A DNA stretch of 64,000 bases from Sporothrix humicola (taxonomy: Eukaryota; Ascomycota; Sordariomycetes; Ophiostomatales; Ophiostomataceae), in the NCBI GenBank assembly GCA_021396245.1, contig WNYE01000050.1, forward strand, positions 186,001 to 250,000. The letters are read 5' to 3'. The position numbers were made by a program, and so were the translations under genes. Below are positions 31,528 through 41,914 of this stretch, piece after piece; the first letter of the stretch is position 1; every line of letters begins with the position of its first letter. The notes beneath the pieces were generated by a model, which was given only the letters and a program-made list of their open reading frames with translations, did not search any database and was not told the DNA's origin.

Positions 31528-33396
31528 CTATATCTGGCTAGGACCACGCACAGAGCCTTGCTGCACCGATACCAGGTCGAGCAGCTCGTTCAGGACAGCC
31601 ATATTGCCCTCTTGCTTTGCCACCTGCACGTCCTTTCCACGTAGGACGTCGAGCAGTTGTTCTCTTGTGAGCTCCATGGCCAGGTCGGCCTTATCGGCTG
31701 GTGTTGACTGGAGCAGCCGTCTTGTCAGGACACCATTGCTGACGAGCAGACGCCATGTCTGCTGGCCTTGTGGTGTGGCGTTTGTGACGGCAAAGTCGAT
31801 GGAAAAGGGCGTTTCGCGCACACCGGCTCTGTCGCCGTCGAGCTGCACGGCCAGGATCTCCAGCCATTGGTCGACCGATAAATTGGGGCCGAGCGGCGTG
31901 GTGCCGCCGGCGACCATGCCCGAGGCGGTGCCTGTGCGGAGTCGCTGGGCGGCCGTGAGGTAAAAGTTGCGCCAGGTGGCGTTTTCAGCACCGAAGCCAA
32001 GCTTTTCGAAAGAGTCGGCCAGGAGGGGGACGGCAGGATTGGAGGGCTGCTCGCCGAGGGAGGCCACAGCGTGGGCCAGTAAAGTGACGGCGAAACGATA
32101 GTCGCCGCGGTCCATAAACGTGCGGGCCTTTTCGCACAGCGCCTCCACCCCACCGAAACACTCGACATACCGCGTGCCCTCTTCCTTAGGCGGGTACGGC
32201 CACAGGTGCGCGGGGTTGCCGTCGAACCAGGTCATGTACTTTTGGTAGATACCCTTGACGTTGTGCGAAAGCGACCCGTAGAAGCCGCGGCAGTGCCAGG
32301 CGCGGGAGAGCGCTGGGGGAAGTTGGAGTGTCTCGGCAATCTCGACGCCCGTCTTGCCCAAGTTCATTTGGCGGACCGTCTGGTCGTGCAAAAACCCATA
32401 AAGGTCGCGCTGTTCCGAGAGCCGCGTCACCAGTCCTTCGGTCGTCCACGTCGGCCAGTTGTGGCTGCCAAACATGACGTCGGAGCCCGCGCCAAACATG
32501 CATATGGCCTCGTCCAGGTAGCCCGACCAGACCTTGGCGTCGCGGACCTGTGCGCCGCGGAGCGTGACAATGTTGTGCATGCAGTTGGTGGCCGTTTCGG
32601 GTATGCAGAGCGCGCGCAGACCGGGGAACCAGAAATTGATCTCGGCGGGGGCCTCGCTGCCGGGCACCATTTGGAAGACGATGCGGATGCCGTCCACCGT
32701 AAGTTCTTCGCCAGTGTGTTGGATCAAGACGGTTGGTGGAATCAAGGAGGTCGTGCCGGTGGACGAGCCCATGCCCAAACCGGTACCGATCTGGCCGGTC
32801 GGCCCTCGCGGCAGGGCATTGCCGTACATCATGGCGCCGCGCCGACGCATCGCCGGACCGGCCAGGATGCTCTCGCTCATGACAGCCTCGATGAAGCCTT
32901 CCGGTGCGATGATGGGAATACCCGAAGCGTCAGCCTCTTCCTGGGTGATGACGCCCGCCGCGCCCATGTAGTGGTCGCCGTGGGAGTGCGAATAAATCAT
33001 GCCCGTCACTTTGCGCGTGCGCGCCGCTGGGTCCGTCTTGCCACGGTGCTCGCGGTACAGCGCCAGTCCGGCCGCGGCGCATTCGCACGAGATGAGCGGG
33101 TCGATGATCAACAGGCCCTCCTTTCCCTCCATTATGGTCATGTTCGACAGGTCGAGCGCGCGCACCTGGTAGATGCCCGGCGCGACCTCGAACAGGCCCT
33201 GCTTGGCGTTGAGCTGGCCCTGCCGCCACAGGTGGGGGTGTGCCGTCGGCGGGCATTCCGCCTTCATGAAATCGTAGGCGTCAATGTCCCAGACGACGCG
33301 GCCGGCGTCGTTCTTGATCACACCGGGCGTCAGGGCCGCAATAAAGCCGCGGTCGGCGTCGCGAAAGTCGCCTGTGTCTTCTAACGAGGGGTCCAT
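31528..33396 (-). CDS. Alkyl/aryl sulfatase, metallo-beta-lactamase fold (SdsA1/Bds1-like, type III sulfatase)
   Basis: The frame encodes 622 aa from the ATG at 33396 (MDPSLEDTGDFRDADRGFIA); an ATG at 33468 would add a His/Arg/Pro-rich leader and is less likely. Near the start GLFEVAPGIYQVRALDLSNMT, and LLIIDPLISCE before the zinc site, match the family. The binuclear zinc motif HSHGDH is present (His137, His139, Asp141, His142). Further motifs are TEGLVTRLSEQRDLYGFLHDQ and, after it, the dimerisation segment RGFYGSLSHNVKGIYQKYM...WFDGNP. The last ~120 residues look like the SCP2-type C-terminal domain. Members release sulfate from alkyl sulfates such as SDS. It lacks a signal peptide. Bacterial origin by transfer is known for yeast BDS1; the same origin here is an inference. 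Confidence 0.9.
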   Translation of the reverse strand: MDPSLEDTGDFRDADRGFIAALTPGVIKNDAGRVVWDIDAYDFMKAECPPTAHPHLWRQGQLNAKQGLFEVAPGIYQVRALDLSNMTIMEGKEGLLIIDPLISCECAAAGLALYREHRGKTDPAARTRKVTGMIYSHSHGDHYMGAAGVITQEEADASGIPIIAPEGFIEAVMSESILAGPAMRRRGAMMYGNALPRGPTGQIGTGLGMGSSTGTTSLIPPTVLIQHTGEELTVDGIRIVFQMVPGSEAPAEINFWFPGLRALCIPETATNCMHNIVTLRGAQVRDAKVWSGYLDEAICMFGAGSDVMFGSHNWPTWTTEGLVTRLSEQRDLYGFLHDQTVRQMNLGKTGVEIAETLQLPPALSRAWHCRGFYGSLSHNVKGIYQKYMTWFDGNPAHLWPYPPKEEGTRYVECFGGVEALCEKARTFMDRGDYRFAVTLLAHAVASLGEQPSNPAVPLLADSFEKLGFGAENATWRNFYLTAAQRLRTGTASGMVAGGTTPLGPNLSVDQWLEILAVQLDGDRAGVRETPFSIDFAVTNATPQGQQTWRLLVSNGVLTRRLLQSTPADKADLAMELTREQLLDVLRGKDVQVAKQEGNMAVLNELLDLVSVQQGSVRGPSQI

Positions 33397-34698
33397 TGTG
33401 GTAGGTTGTCGAGGTTGACGAGGATATCGATGAGGATGTCGATGAGGGGTTGTCAATTTTCGTTGCAAACGAGTTGGAGACCGACGTTATATGACCCTTG
33501 GCAAGTGCGGGAGTCGGCCGTTGCAGGTTCCGTCGCCGACGGCCGGTGGCCGCCAGGTGGACTTGGAGGCGTTGAAAATGAAAATGGCGAAAATCGACAT
33601 TGCCGGAGGTGTGATCTCGGTAATGGTTGATTTTGACAAAGAGGGAAAAAAACATGGAGTCGGCGTGGAGAATTGGAGTATTTACATTCGTTTGCGGAGA
33701 ACCGTGTCTTGGTTCAGGACAAGCCTTGGTGGCTTTATGCCCAGCAAGGCATGACTAGCGAATCGAGTGCAAGACATGACATATGTCGCCAGTAGCTCCG
33801 GCAGATACATGACATGTGCACGCCTTGGTCCTTTTTAAACTCTTCAAATCCTTGGAGAATGCTTGTCTTGACATGACATATGTTCCGGCACTTGCATCCA
33901 ATGGCCATGCTGCACTAACAACCAACGGCAGACCAGATAAGGAAGGAGGCGCGGAAGTCACAAGACAGAGATATTGGTAGGGGAAATGACAGACAACGAG
34001 AGACAATGCACAGTGAAGAAGAGCGAGAGCGAGCAAAGAAAGAATCCGACAAAAAAAGACTAGTGTATCCGACGGCGTGTCCCACCAACAACACTACATG
34101 ACTCGACGCTTTGTGTGGCACTTGTGGAGATGGCTTGTATGCCGGGAAGGTGGAAGAAAAGGCGAGGGATTTTAGGTGAGGACAACAACTCCGTAGGCGA
34201 GATAACATTGAATCGATACACCTTGGCTGCATTTGCACTTTGCTGTTTTCTGCTTCGCCGACGAGATGTGTCTTGCCATATCAGTATCGCCGTCTGTCTC
34301 CCAGAATTGATATTCCACATGTGCAAGTTACCCCGTGGGGTTGACATTGAGAGGTTTGCTGTGTTTTCTCTCTCCATCACTTTCCCCCTTTCCCTTCCCC
34401 GAGATTCCCCAACTTTCCTTGGGTTGGCTCGGTTGACTTCCGGGGTATGCCCGGGGTAGGCCAAGATCGGCACAAATCTGCAGATTCAATTGGGATTGCC
34501 GAAGGCAGTGAAGGGAGAGAGAAAAAAACGTGGTGATTTTGGTGATTTTGCACACGCTTTTCATTGGCTACCGACAGCACCAGCATCAACCTGGGGTAAC
34601 ATCTCGACATTTCTTCATATATCAGGCGCGTCCCTGAAGTTCTGTCGATCAGATCATCTCTTTCTCAACTTGTTTTTCCAACACCCCCAAGCATAGCC
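33397..34698. other. Shared divergent promoter region, sulfatase / Dal5-type transporter
   Basis: 1.3 kb between two divergent starts. A 13-mer ACATGACATATGT occurs at 33774-33786 and 33871-33883, with a variant at 33807-33818. No convincing gene is seen; the short frames at 34060-34473 have no bias or domains. Confidence 0.5.
33774..33883. promoter_or_regulatory. Three copies of an ACATGACATATGT-type element
   Basis: Two identical 13-mers and one variant (ACATGACATGTG) lie within 110 bp in the divergent promoter. Read on the other strand each exact copy contains ATATGTCAT, matching the RYRYCAT half of the sulfur regulator CYS3 consensus ATGRYRYCAT. With a sulfatase next to it, control by sulfur limitation is plausible, but binding is an inference. 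Confidence 0.45.
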
Positions 34699-36384
34699 AT
34701 GATGAAAGACGACAATGTTGAGGCGGTCCACGCCGATGTTGGTGCTGTTGACGCCACGTCCACCTACGCCAACGAAAAAGCCCCCAGCATCGCCCCCGAT
34801 GTCGACGACGACGAGGAGTTTACCGTGCCCGAGCAGCGCAAGATTATCCGCAAGGTCGACCAGCGTCTGCTCATCGTGCTGGGACTGATGCAGGCCGTGT
34901 CGTTTATCGACCGCGCCAACGTCTCGAACGCCGCCGTCGCCGGCATGACCAAGGCCCTGGATCTGGAAGAGGGCAACCGCTACAGCATTGTTCTCTTGAC
35001 GTTCTTCGCTCCCTATGTCGCCTTCCAGTTCCCGGCCGCCGTGCTTGTCCGCAAAGTCGGCCCGCGTCTGTTTCTGTCCAGCATCGTCCTCTGCTGGGGT
35101 GCCACCATGATTGTAAGTCACCCACCCCAATGTTGAAATTAATATCTCGTGCTAACCAGCAGGGCCTCGGTTTTGTCCGTGCATGGACTTCTCTCATCCC
35201 CCTCCGTGCCATTGTCGGCGCTTTCGAGTCGGGCTGTTTCCCGGGCCAGTACTACCTAATCTCGTCGTGGTACTCTCGCTGTAAGTGACCATAGAGATAG
35301 CAAACAATCCACCCTCTACTTGCACTCGCTAACAGCTACGCATCTAGACGACCTCTTCTCTCGCACGTCCGTCTTTTACCTCCTCGGCGTCCTGGGCTCC
35401 GCCCTTACTGGTGTCCTCGGCCTCGCCTTTTCCAAAATGGACGGCCTCGGCGGCCTCGAGGGCTGGCGCTGGATCTTTGTCATGGAAGGCATTATTACGT
35501 GTTTGATCGCTGTTGGCGGCTTTATCTTTGTAGTTGACTTTCCCGACAAGGCCCATAAGACATGGAGGTTCTTGTCCGAAAAGGAGGGCGCTTTCATCAT
35601 CCGCCGCCTCAACCGCGATCGTCAGGATGCCGCGCCCGAAGCGTTCTCGCTCCGCCGCTTCCTCCGTCCTGCGCTCGACCTCAAGATCTGGGGCTACGCC
35701 CTGCTTTTCTAGTAAGTCTTTTTGGTGTCCTCGCTCGCTTCGCTCTCTCGCTTCTTTCTGTCCTCGCTCCGCTCGCAAACACTCGCTAACTTGCCCAGCT
35801 GCACCACCCTCCAGGCCTACGCCGTCGGATTCTTCCTGCCCGTCATCCTCAACAAGGAACTCAAGTTCTCGACGGCGGCCGCCCAGGGCCTGTCGACGCC
35901 GCCCTACCTCGCCGCTATGCTCCTCATGTTCATCGAGGGCCGCATCTCGGACAAGATTAGACTCAGATGCCCCATTCTCTACTTTAACGCTCTTTTGACA
36001 ATCATCGGCCTCTCTCTCCTCGTGTGGGCCCCCCAGCCCGGCGTCCAGTACTTTGGCGCCATCCTGGCGACCTGCGGCCCCAGCGCCAACCTGCCGACCG
36101 TCATGGTCTTCCAGGCCAACAACATCCGCGGTACGTGGAAGCGTGCTTTTTCGAGCGCCAGCATGATTGCCTTTGGCGGCATCGGCGGCATCACGGGCTC
36201 GTTGGTGTTCCGGTCCAAGGACGCACCCAAGTACCTGCCGGGCATCTACTGCTGCCTGACGGCCAACGGCGTCATTCTGCTGGTCACGACCGCCATGGTC
36301 CTCCACTTTTTGAGACGGAACAAGGCCGCCAATGAGGGTCGCCGCGTGATCGAGGGCCTGCCGTACTTCCGGTATGCCATTTGA
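34699..36384 (+). CDS. MFS anion:cation symporter, Dal5/allantoate-permease family
   Basis: Four exons, 34699-35112, 35163-35280, 35348-35711 and 35799-36384, encode 493 aa; splicing keeps phase and rebuilds the family pattern. The acidic N-tail is followed by the hallmark [34 protein letters not shown], split here as two halves, then [46 protein letters not shown] and [10 protein letters not shown]. Intron 1 and intron 2 each have a second possible AG acceptor in frame. Family members carry anions such as allantoate, nicotinate, or sulfonates and other sulfur compounds (yeast Soa1, Yct1). Divergence from the sulfatase suggests uptake of an organosulfur substrate; this is inference. Confidence 0.85.
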
Positions 36385-37013
36385 GTGACAAGGTGTGTTT
36401 TCGTAGGAGTTGGTGGAATTGGAGTGAGTAGATTAGTCCTGTATACAAAGGCAGTCGGTTTTTGTCAAAAATTAAGCGGTAATCAGTCGAATAAATAAAT
36501 ATTACCGTCTCCATTCTGGCTACATGGCTATATGTATTTTTGGTTTGTCCACGTATTTTACCTGCCAACATCAAACAGCCGTTTCGGCGGAGCTTGCCAC
36601 CCGCTCGCCGCTCTAGGGTCGGTGGTTCGGGCCAGAATTGCGCCCATGGTGCCCCAAACCACCGTAAGTTAGCGCTCCTGGCGGGGTATTCCGCCGATTT
36701 TCCCGCCAGTTGGATTCCACAAATCAGGAGCGTCCTCCCGGGCCGTTTCGTCGCTTTTAACGTCACACTTGTCGCCCAAACCAAGCACAGAAGGGGTGAT
36801 GAAATCACGGGATAAAAGCATGGAAAGCCAAGCAAAAGATGGGGTCACCCAGTTTCTGGGAGCAAGACGACACCTCTTATCTACACTTCCCCGGATTTCC
36901 TCTGTCCAATTTCTGCTGGCTCACATTGACCTGGATTATTTGATTTCATTCCTTTCCATTTTCAATTGCATCCACTCATTCTCATTCTCAACCACGATAC
37001 AAGAACGGCAACG
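36385..37013. other. Intergenic region
   Basis: About 630 bp between the Dal5-type transporter and the SMP-30-type gene. G/C-rich central part (36570-36780), then a C/T-rich leader with CATTC/CATTTTC words before the ATG at 37014. No coding sequence is seen. Confidence 0.5.
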
Positions 37014-38058
37014 ATGCAGACCTGGAAGCTGAAAACTGTAAGTGCCATGCTAATCATTCCTTAACCCCTACACGCTGCAAGGCTGACGTTTTGGCATTGA
37101 TCGACAGCCTAGCATCGCGCTCCAGGGCCAACTGCTAGAGGGCCCATTCTTTGACGAGGAGACGCGCGAATGTCGCATAATTGACATTCTCGGTGGGACG
37201 ATTCACACATACAATGTCGATGACGGGCCGTCATCTCTGCGAACAATACCGGTCCCGACAGGCGACTGTGTCAGTTTGACCGTCAATGTTCGTGGTGTCC
37301 CCTCATCACAAGCCTATGTCATTGGTGCGCGAAATGGTATCGCCGCCATCAACCCCGCGACCGGCAAGCTGCACTATCTTCACAAGTTCTGGCAGGACGC
37401 GAGTCCAGAACGCCAATGCATCATGCGATGCAACGACGGCGCTGTTGACTCGAGAGGCCGACTCTGGATCGGTTCCATGGTCGATCCGGGTACAGTCGGC
37501 GAAGAGCGGCCAGAGGGTGCCCTGTTCAAGGTGGAAGCCACGCCCGACGGCCTGGTGTCTACGCTGATCGTCGACGGCGTCCAGAGCCCCAACGGCACGG
37601 CCTGGAACGCCGCCCACACGATCATGTACTGGACCGACAGCGGCAAGCACACCATCTATGCGTTTGATTTTGATGCCGAGCAGGGCACGGCCACGAACCA
37701 GCGGACGTACTGGAACGCCTTCGAGGCTGGTTATGGAGACGTAAACCCGGACGGATTGGTGATTGACGCCGAGGACTGCATCTGGACGGCCTTGTGGAAA
37801 GGCTCGGCTGTCCTCCGTCTGGATCCATCAGGTGCCGTGATTGGCAAGGTGGAACTGCCCACAGCCTATGCGACTTGTCCACTGTTTGTCGGCACAAAGC
37901 TGGTGATCACGACTGCACGGAATCCAGACTTGAAGGACGACACAGCAGATGGTGGTATTCGTCGGGGAGGGGACGTGTACGAGGTGGATGTTGGTGTAAC
38001 GGGCGTGAGGAGACATGAGTTTGTACTGCCGGCAGATACAAAGTTGATATTGGAATAG
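37014..38058 (+). CDS. SMP-30/gluconolactonase/regucalcin-family hydrolase
   Basis: Exon 1 (37014-37037) contributes only eight codons, MQTWKLKT; exon 2 is 37108-38058; total 324 aa. The 70-nt intron starts GTAAGT. The six-bladed propeller family is recognised by LLEGPFFDE (metal-binding Glu), CNDGAVDSRGRLWIGSM, QSPNGTAWNAAHTIMYWTDS and NPDGLVIDAEDCIWTALW, the last two carrying the conserved Asn and Asp metal ligands. Members hydrolyse sugar lactones, releasing aldonic acids, and are common in sugar-acid catabolism. The gene converges on a sugar transporter ~135 bp away, so both may serve use of one sugar. There is no signal peptide, so the enzyme is probably cytosolic. Confidence 0.88.
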
Positions 38059-38192
38059 ATACGTTAGTGAGATAATAAATTCAAGTTAATATACGACTAA
38101 ACGTGTTTTAGGCGTGCTTTAGCCGTATTAAAAGCTACAGTACGATACAAAGACGAGCCTGAATCTCGTCAAATAAAACACGCAGTCGTCTA

Positions 38193-39790
38193 TTATATTG
38201 TTCTCCCTTGCTTGCTGGGCTGAACGGTCTCGACTTGATCCTCAACTTGACCCTCGACGGGCATCTTCTCGACAAATTCCTGTGTGAGAGTAACATTCTG
38301 GCCGTTCTTGACCATCTGGCGCAGCTCGGCCGCGCGCTTGACCGGACTCTTGGTGCGGTCCATGAACGCGAGGTCGATCATCTCGAGCGTCAGGCCGCTC
38401 GTCTCGGGGAAGAAAAAGTAGACAATCGGCACGTAGGACAGATTGAAGGCGGCAAAAATAATATAAATCTTCCAGCCAATGTTAGTGATGGCGGGCGGCA
38501 CAAACATGGTCACGGCGAACCCGAAAATCCACAGCGTGGCATTGGCCAGGCCGACACCCACCGACCGGTACTCGAGCGGCAGGATCTCGGGGCCGTACGT
38601 CCAGACGCCGGCCATGAAGCCCCACGTATACACAGTCTGGTAGGCAAAGATGAGCACGACGGCGCCGATGCCTGTTTTCGTCGTGTTAATCTCGAGCATG
38701 ACCGCTAACAAAACCATGATGACGGTCATGCCGGCCGCCGAGAACATGAAGCAGTTGCGGCGGCCAAACTTTTCAATTAAGAACCAGGTGCCCATCGAGG
38801 CAATCAGGAACCAGACTTGGAGTAGTCCGGACATGAGCAGCGACACGTGGCGGCTCATGCCGACGGACGTCTGGAAAATGTAGGTTGTGTAGTACGAGAT
38901 GGGGGTGCTGCCGCTAAAGTCCTGCATGAAATTCAGTCCACAGGCGAGAGCCAAACGGTAGCGCGAGCGGATGCGGTCCTTTTCGAGGAACAGGTCCTTC
39001 CAGCCCTTTTGGGCGCTTTGTTCGAGCAGGATCGCCTGTTTGATGTCGGCCACTTCCTGGGCAATTTCTTCGACGGGTTGGTCGGGCTTCAGCGCCTGGA
39101 AGACCTGCGTCGCTTCTTCCATCCGGCCCTTCATGACAAGGTAACGGGGGGCTAATATGTCAGTACCCGAAACAAAATCGGGACATTAGACGGGGATGAC
39201 TTACACTCCGGCATCACTGCCAACAAGGCGCTCAGGATGAGAGCGAACACCGCCTGGAAGGCCATCGGGAACCGCCACGGAAAGTCGCCCTTGTAGTCGG
39301 AGATGCCGTACTCCATCCAGTATGCAATTAGCTGGCCAATAATCAGGAAACTCAGCGAACAGCCGACGAGAGTGCCACGGTACCGGGAAGGGGCCGTCTC
39401 GGCCTGCCAGATCGCCACATTGCTCGCAACCAGACCCAGTCCGATACCCGCAACGACACGTCCCGTTCCCAGCTGGCCCGCACTGAAACTCGAGCTCTGC
39501 AGAATCGCGCCGATACACAAAATGGCCGTGCCGCAGTGTGCCAGCGTCCGGCGCCCAAACTTGGAGCCCAGGAACGTCGTGCCCAGAGCACCGATCAAGG
39601 CGCCCAGCTGGAAAATGGCTGTGATCAGGCCCTCCATGCTCGAGTTGAGGTGGAACGTGTCGACAAAACCGTCCGACGTCAGGATGCTGCCCATGAGACC
39701 GTTGTCGAAACCAAATAGGATGAAACCCATGCCTGACGTAACCGTGATGGCGGCCACGAGACCTTTGCCCTTGAGGCCGAGATATGGCAT
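38193..39790 (-). CDS. MFS sugar transporter (hexose/quinate type)
   Basis: Exons 39790-39205 and 39151-38193 encode 514 aa. The 53-nt intron interrupts the Ser codon of the family signature PESPRYL, which is complete only after splicing. Other sugar-porter motifs are FILFGFDNGLMGS in helix 1, GSKFGRR, AIWQAETAPSRYRGTLVG after helix 4, LQDFSG-type sequence (NFMQDFSGSTPISYY) in helix 7, and the final PETSGLTLEMIDLAF. Twelve membrane segments are expected. The C-tail is Glu/Gln/Val-rich. The start follows MPYLGLKGKGLVAAI directly into helix 1, typical for the subfamily. The neighbouring lactonase-type enzyme suggests a sugar or sugar-acid substrate. Confidence 0.9.
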
Positions 39791-40760
39791 GATGGTGATG
39801 TGTGCGTGAAACAAATGAAAAGAGTTGAAGGGTAGAGGATGGTGATAAAGGAGTGGTGAGAGAGAAGTGGAATAAAGGTGAGCCCACGCAAGACTGTCGC
39901 TCTTATGTATCAAGCGACCATGTGTCAAAGACGAAACGTGCAAACAGCATAAAGGCGTCTGGGCTCAGGCTATCGCACCCCACGGGGAACAGTTATCCTT
40001 AAAGACAAGTGTAAAAAGCGTGGCCCGGGGTACGGAGCAGACGGGGAAATGAGGCTTGTGTTTAGAGAAACGGCTACACATTCACCGAGAATAAGGTTGG
40101 TAAAAGTCGAACAAAGTGAAGGTGAAAGAGTCAAGATTTAGTTTCAAAACTATCGATATTTTGTGCGAAATTCCCACATTTCTTTTCCCACAAATCAGAT
40201 AGCAATTGTCGGCCTTGATCGGCATAACCATGCACTCTTTTTGTTGGACGAAGGATCAAATCATCTTGGCAGTTGGCTGGTTTGCAGAAAACTGATGATC
40301 TCATTGTTACGAGGGTTACTTGCGAGGTCAGTGAGAACGAGACCAAAAGAGTCAATATCGACGTACATCAACGTACATCAACAGCGAAAGTGCCGGTAAT
40401 AGCTCGGACCAGTCCCGAATCACCGAATGCTGGGCAGCAATTGGTTCCGTGCTTTTAAACTTGTGGACGTCTCCATTTTTCTACATTTCTCTCGTTTCTC
40501 GTTCTTTCACGCATATTAACTTTCGGACCAAGCTTTCTCGACCGCTACGCTAGCAGGGATAGCATCCTATGATCTCGTGATCAAACGAGCACAGAAAGAA
40601 AAGAGTCTAGCAGGAACGTGAAAGCCATGTGTTTTCCCAAACACCGTCTACATTATTCATTATTCCCCGCTTAACTATTGTCTCATTTTCGCATGTTGAC
40701 GGAAATTGATTTTGCCGCGTAGTATCAGCCTTGCATTAAGTGCCATGATCTAGGTCATGT

Positions 40761-40801
<41 letters not shown>

Positions 40802-40988
40802 AAAAAAAAATATAGTTTATAATTTTTTAACCCATAAAAATAAAAGAAAAGAAAAAAAAAATTAAATAAAATAAAAAAANNNNNNNNNNATTTTCATTGT
40901 TGGGGTGTGGTTAAAACCGAACCATATCAATCCCCCGTCCATGTTTGTATTTTTTTTTTTTTTCTTTGTTTTTTTTTTTTTTATTTTG

Positions 40989-41031
<43 letters not shown>

Positions 41032-41914
41032 TTGTGGAAATCAAAATATCGTTTCTCCTTTTTTACCCCTTCAACTTCAAAGAAAAGAAAATAAAAATTA
41101 AATAAAATAGAATAAACAGAAAAAATGACGATGAGGGGAAAAAAAGGCAAATTTGTCATGAAGTTAATATGTGTTCTTCTTCCCCATTTCTTTGTTGTGA
41201 CCTCTCCAGCCGACAGCAAGGCGAAATAACCAAGAACACCTAAGAAAAAAAATAAAATATCCTGGCATACTACTGGCTGACTGACTACATATTGTAAAAA
41301 TATATTGCAGGACGGGACAATGTTTTTGGGGTTTTATGATTTTTAAATTTTTTTGATAGTTTACTTTTTGGAGGGCAGTCAAACAAAAAGAACGAAACAC
41401 AATCAAACAGAACGACACAACCAATAAACACCAAACGGCAAGAATGGATAAAAAGAGCGAAGTTTAAGTTGGACAACAAAAGGACATGCCACATCGCGGA
41501 ATGAAAACGTAGAACCCGCAACAAAACCAAAAGGAAGGTACGCCAGTGAAGACAAGGCAGGAAACCACAATGACAAAAGGATGCAGAATAGTACAAAAGA
41601 AACAAGGAGTTTGAAACGTCGAATGCAAGAAACAAGAACAAAATTAACAACCAAAGAGCAATGAGAATGTAACCTGACTGTAAAGTAAAGATAAAGGAGA
41701 ACAAGTAAATAAGGAGAAGGGAGCATAGGTGAACAAAATCAAACGCCAAAACCGAAGCCAACGACCAAAAAAAAAAGGGTGGACAATAACAATATGAAAA
41801 AAAAAAAAAAAAAAAAACATGGGGAATGGCAGTGTTCACTGGTCACAACTAAAACGAGACGCGATCCTAAACTCTATATGTGGTTCGGCTCGTCGTCAAT
41901 GAAGCACGGCCGAA
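39791..41914. other. Low-complexity intergenic region with assembly gap
   Basis: 2.1 kb with no gene. It holds two long poly-T tracts (40761-40800 and about 40988-41030), a 10-N gap at 40880-40889 and, up to 41.9 kb, A-rich DNA that is the probable 3' UTR of the AAA+ gene on the minus strand. Poly-Phe/Lys frames here come from homopolymers. Confidence 0.7.
40761..41118. repeat. Poly-T tracts flanking a 10-N gap, with a duplicated flank
   Basis: The ~78 bp after the first poly-T (40801-40879) closely resemble the ~80 bp after the second poly-T (41036-41118); both contain AAAGAAAAGAAAA and ATTAAATAAAATA words. The first copy differs mainly by extra A/T. The pattern suggests a low-quality contig end duplicated across the gap at 40880-40889 and not a biological repeat. 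Confidence 0.65.

Noticed and set aside
32206..33384. 392-codon plus-strand open frame
   Set aside because: Antisense to the alkyl-sulfatase; no domain or independent codon signature.
35344..36306. 320-codon minus-strand open frame
   Set aside because: Antisense to exons of the Dal5-type transporter and crosses its introns.
41285..41839. 184-codon minus-strand frame rich in Phe and Leu
   Set aside because: It arises from A-rich DNA in the likely 3' UTR of the AAA+ gene; low complexity only.
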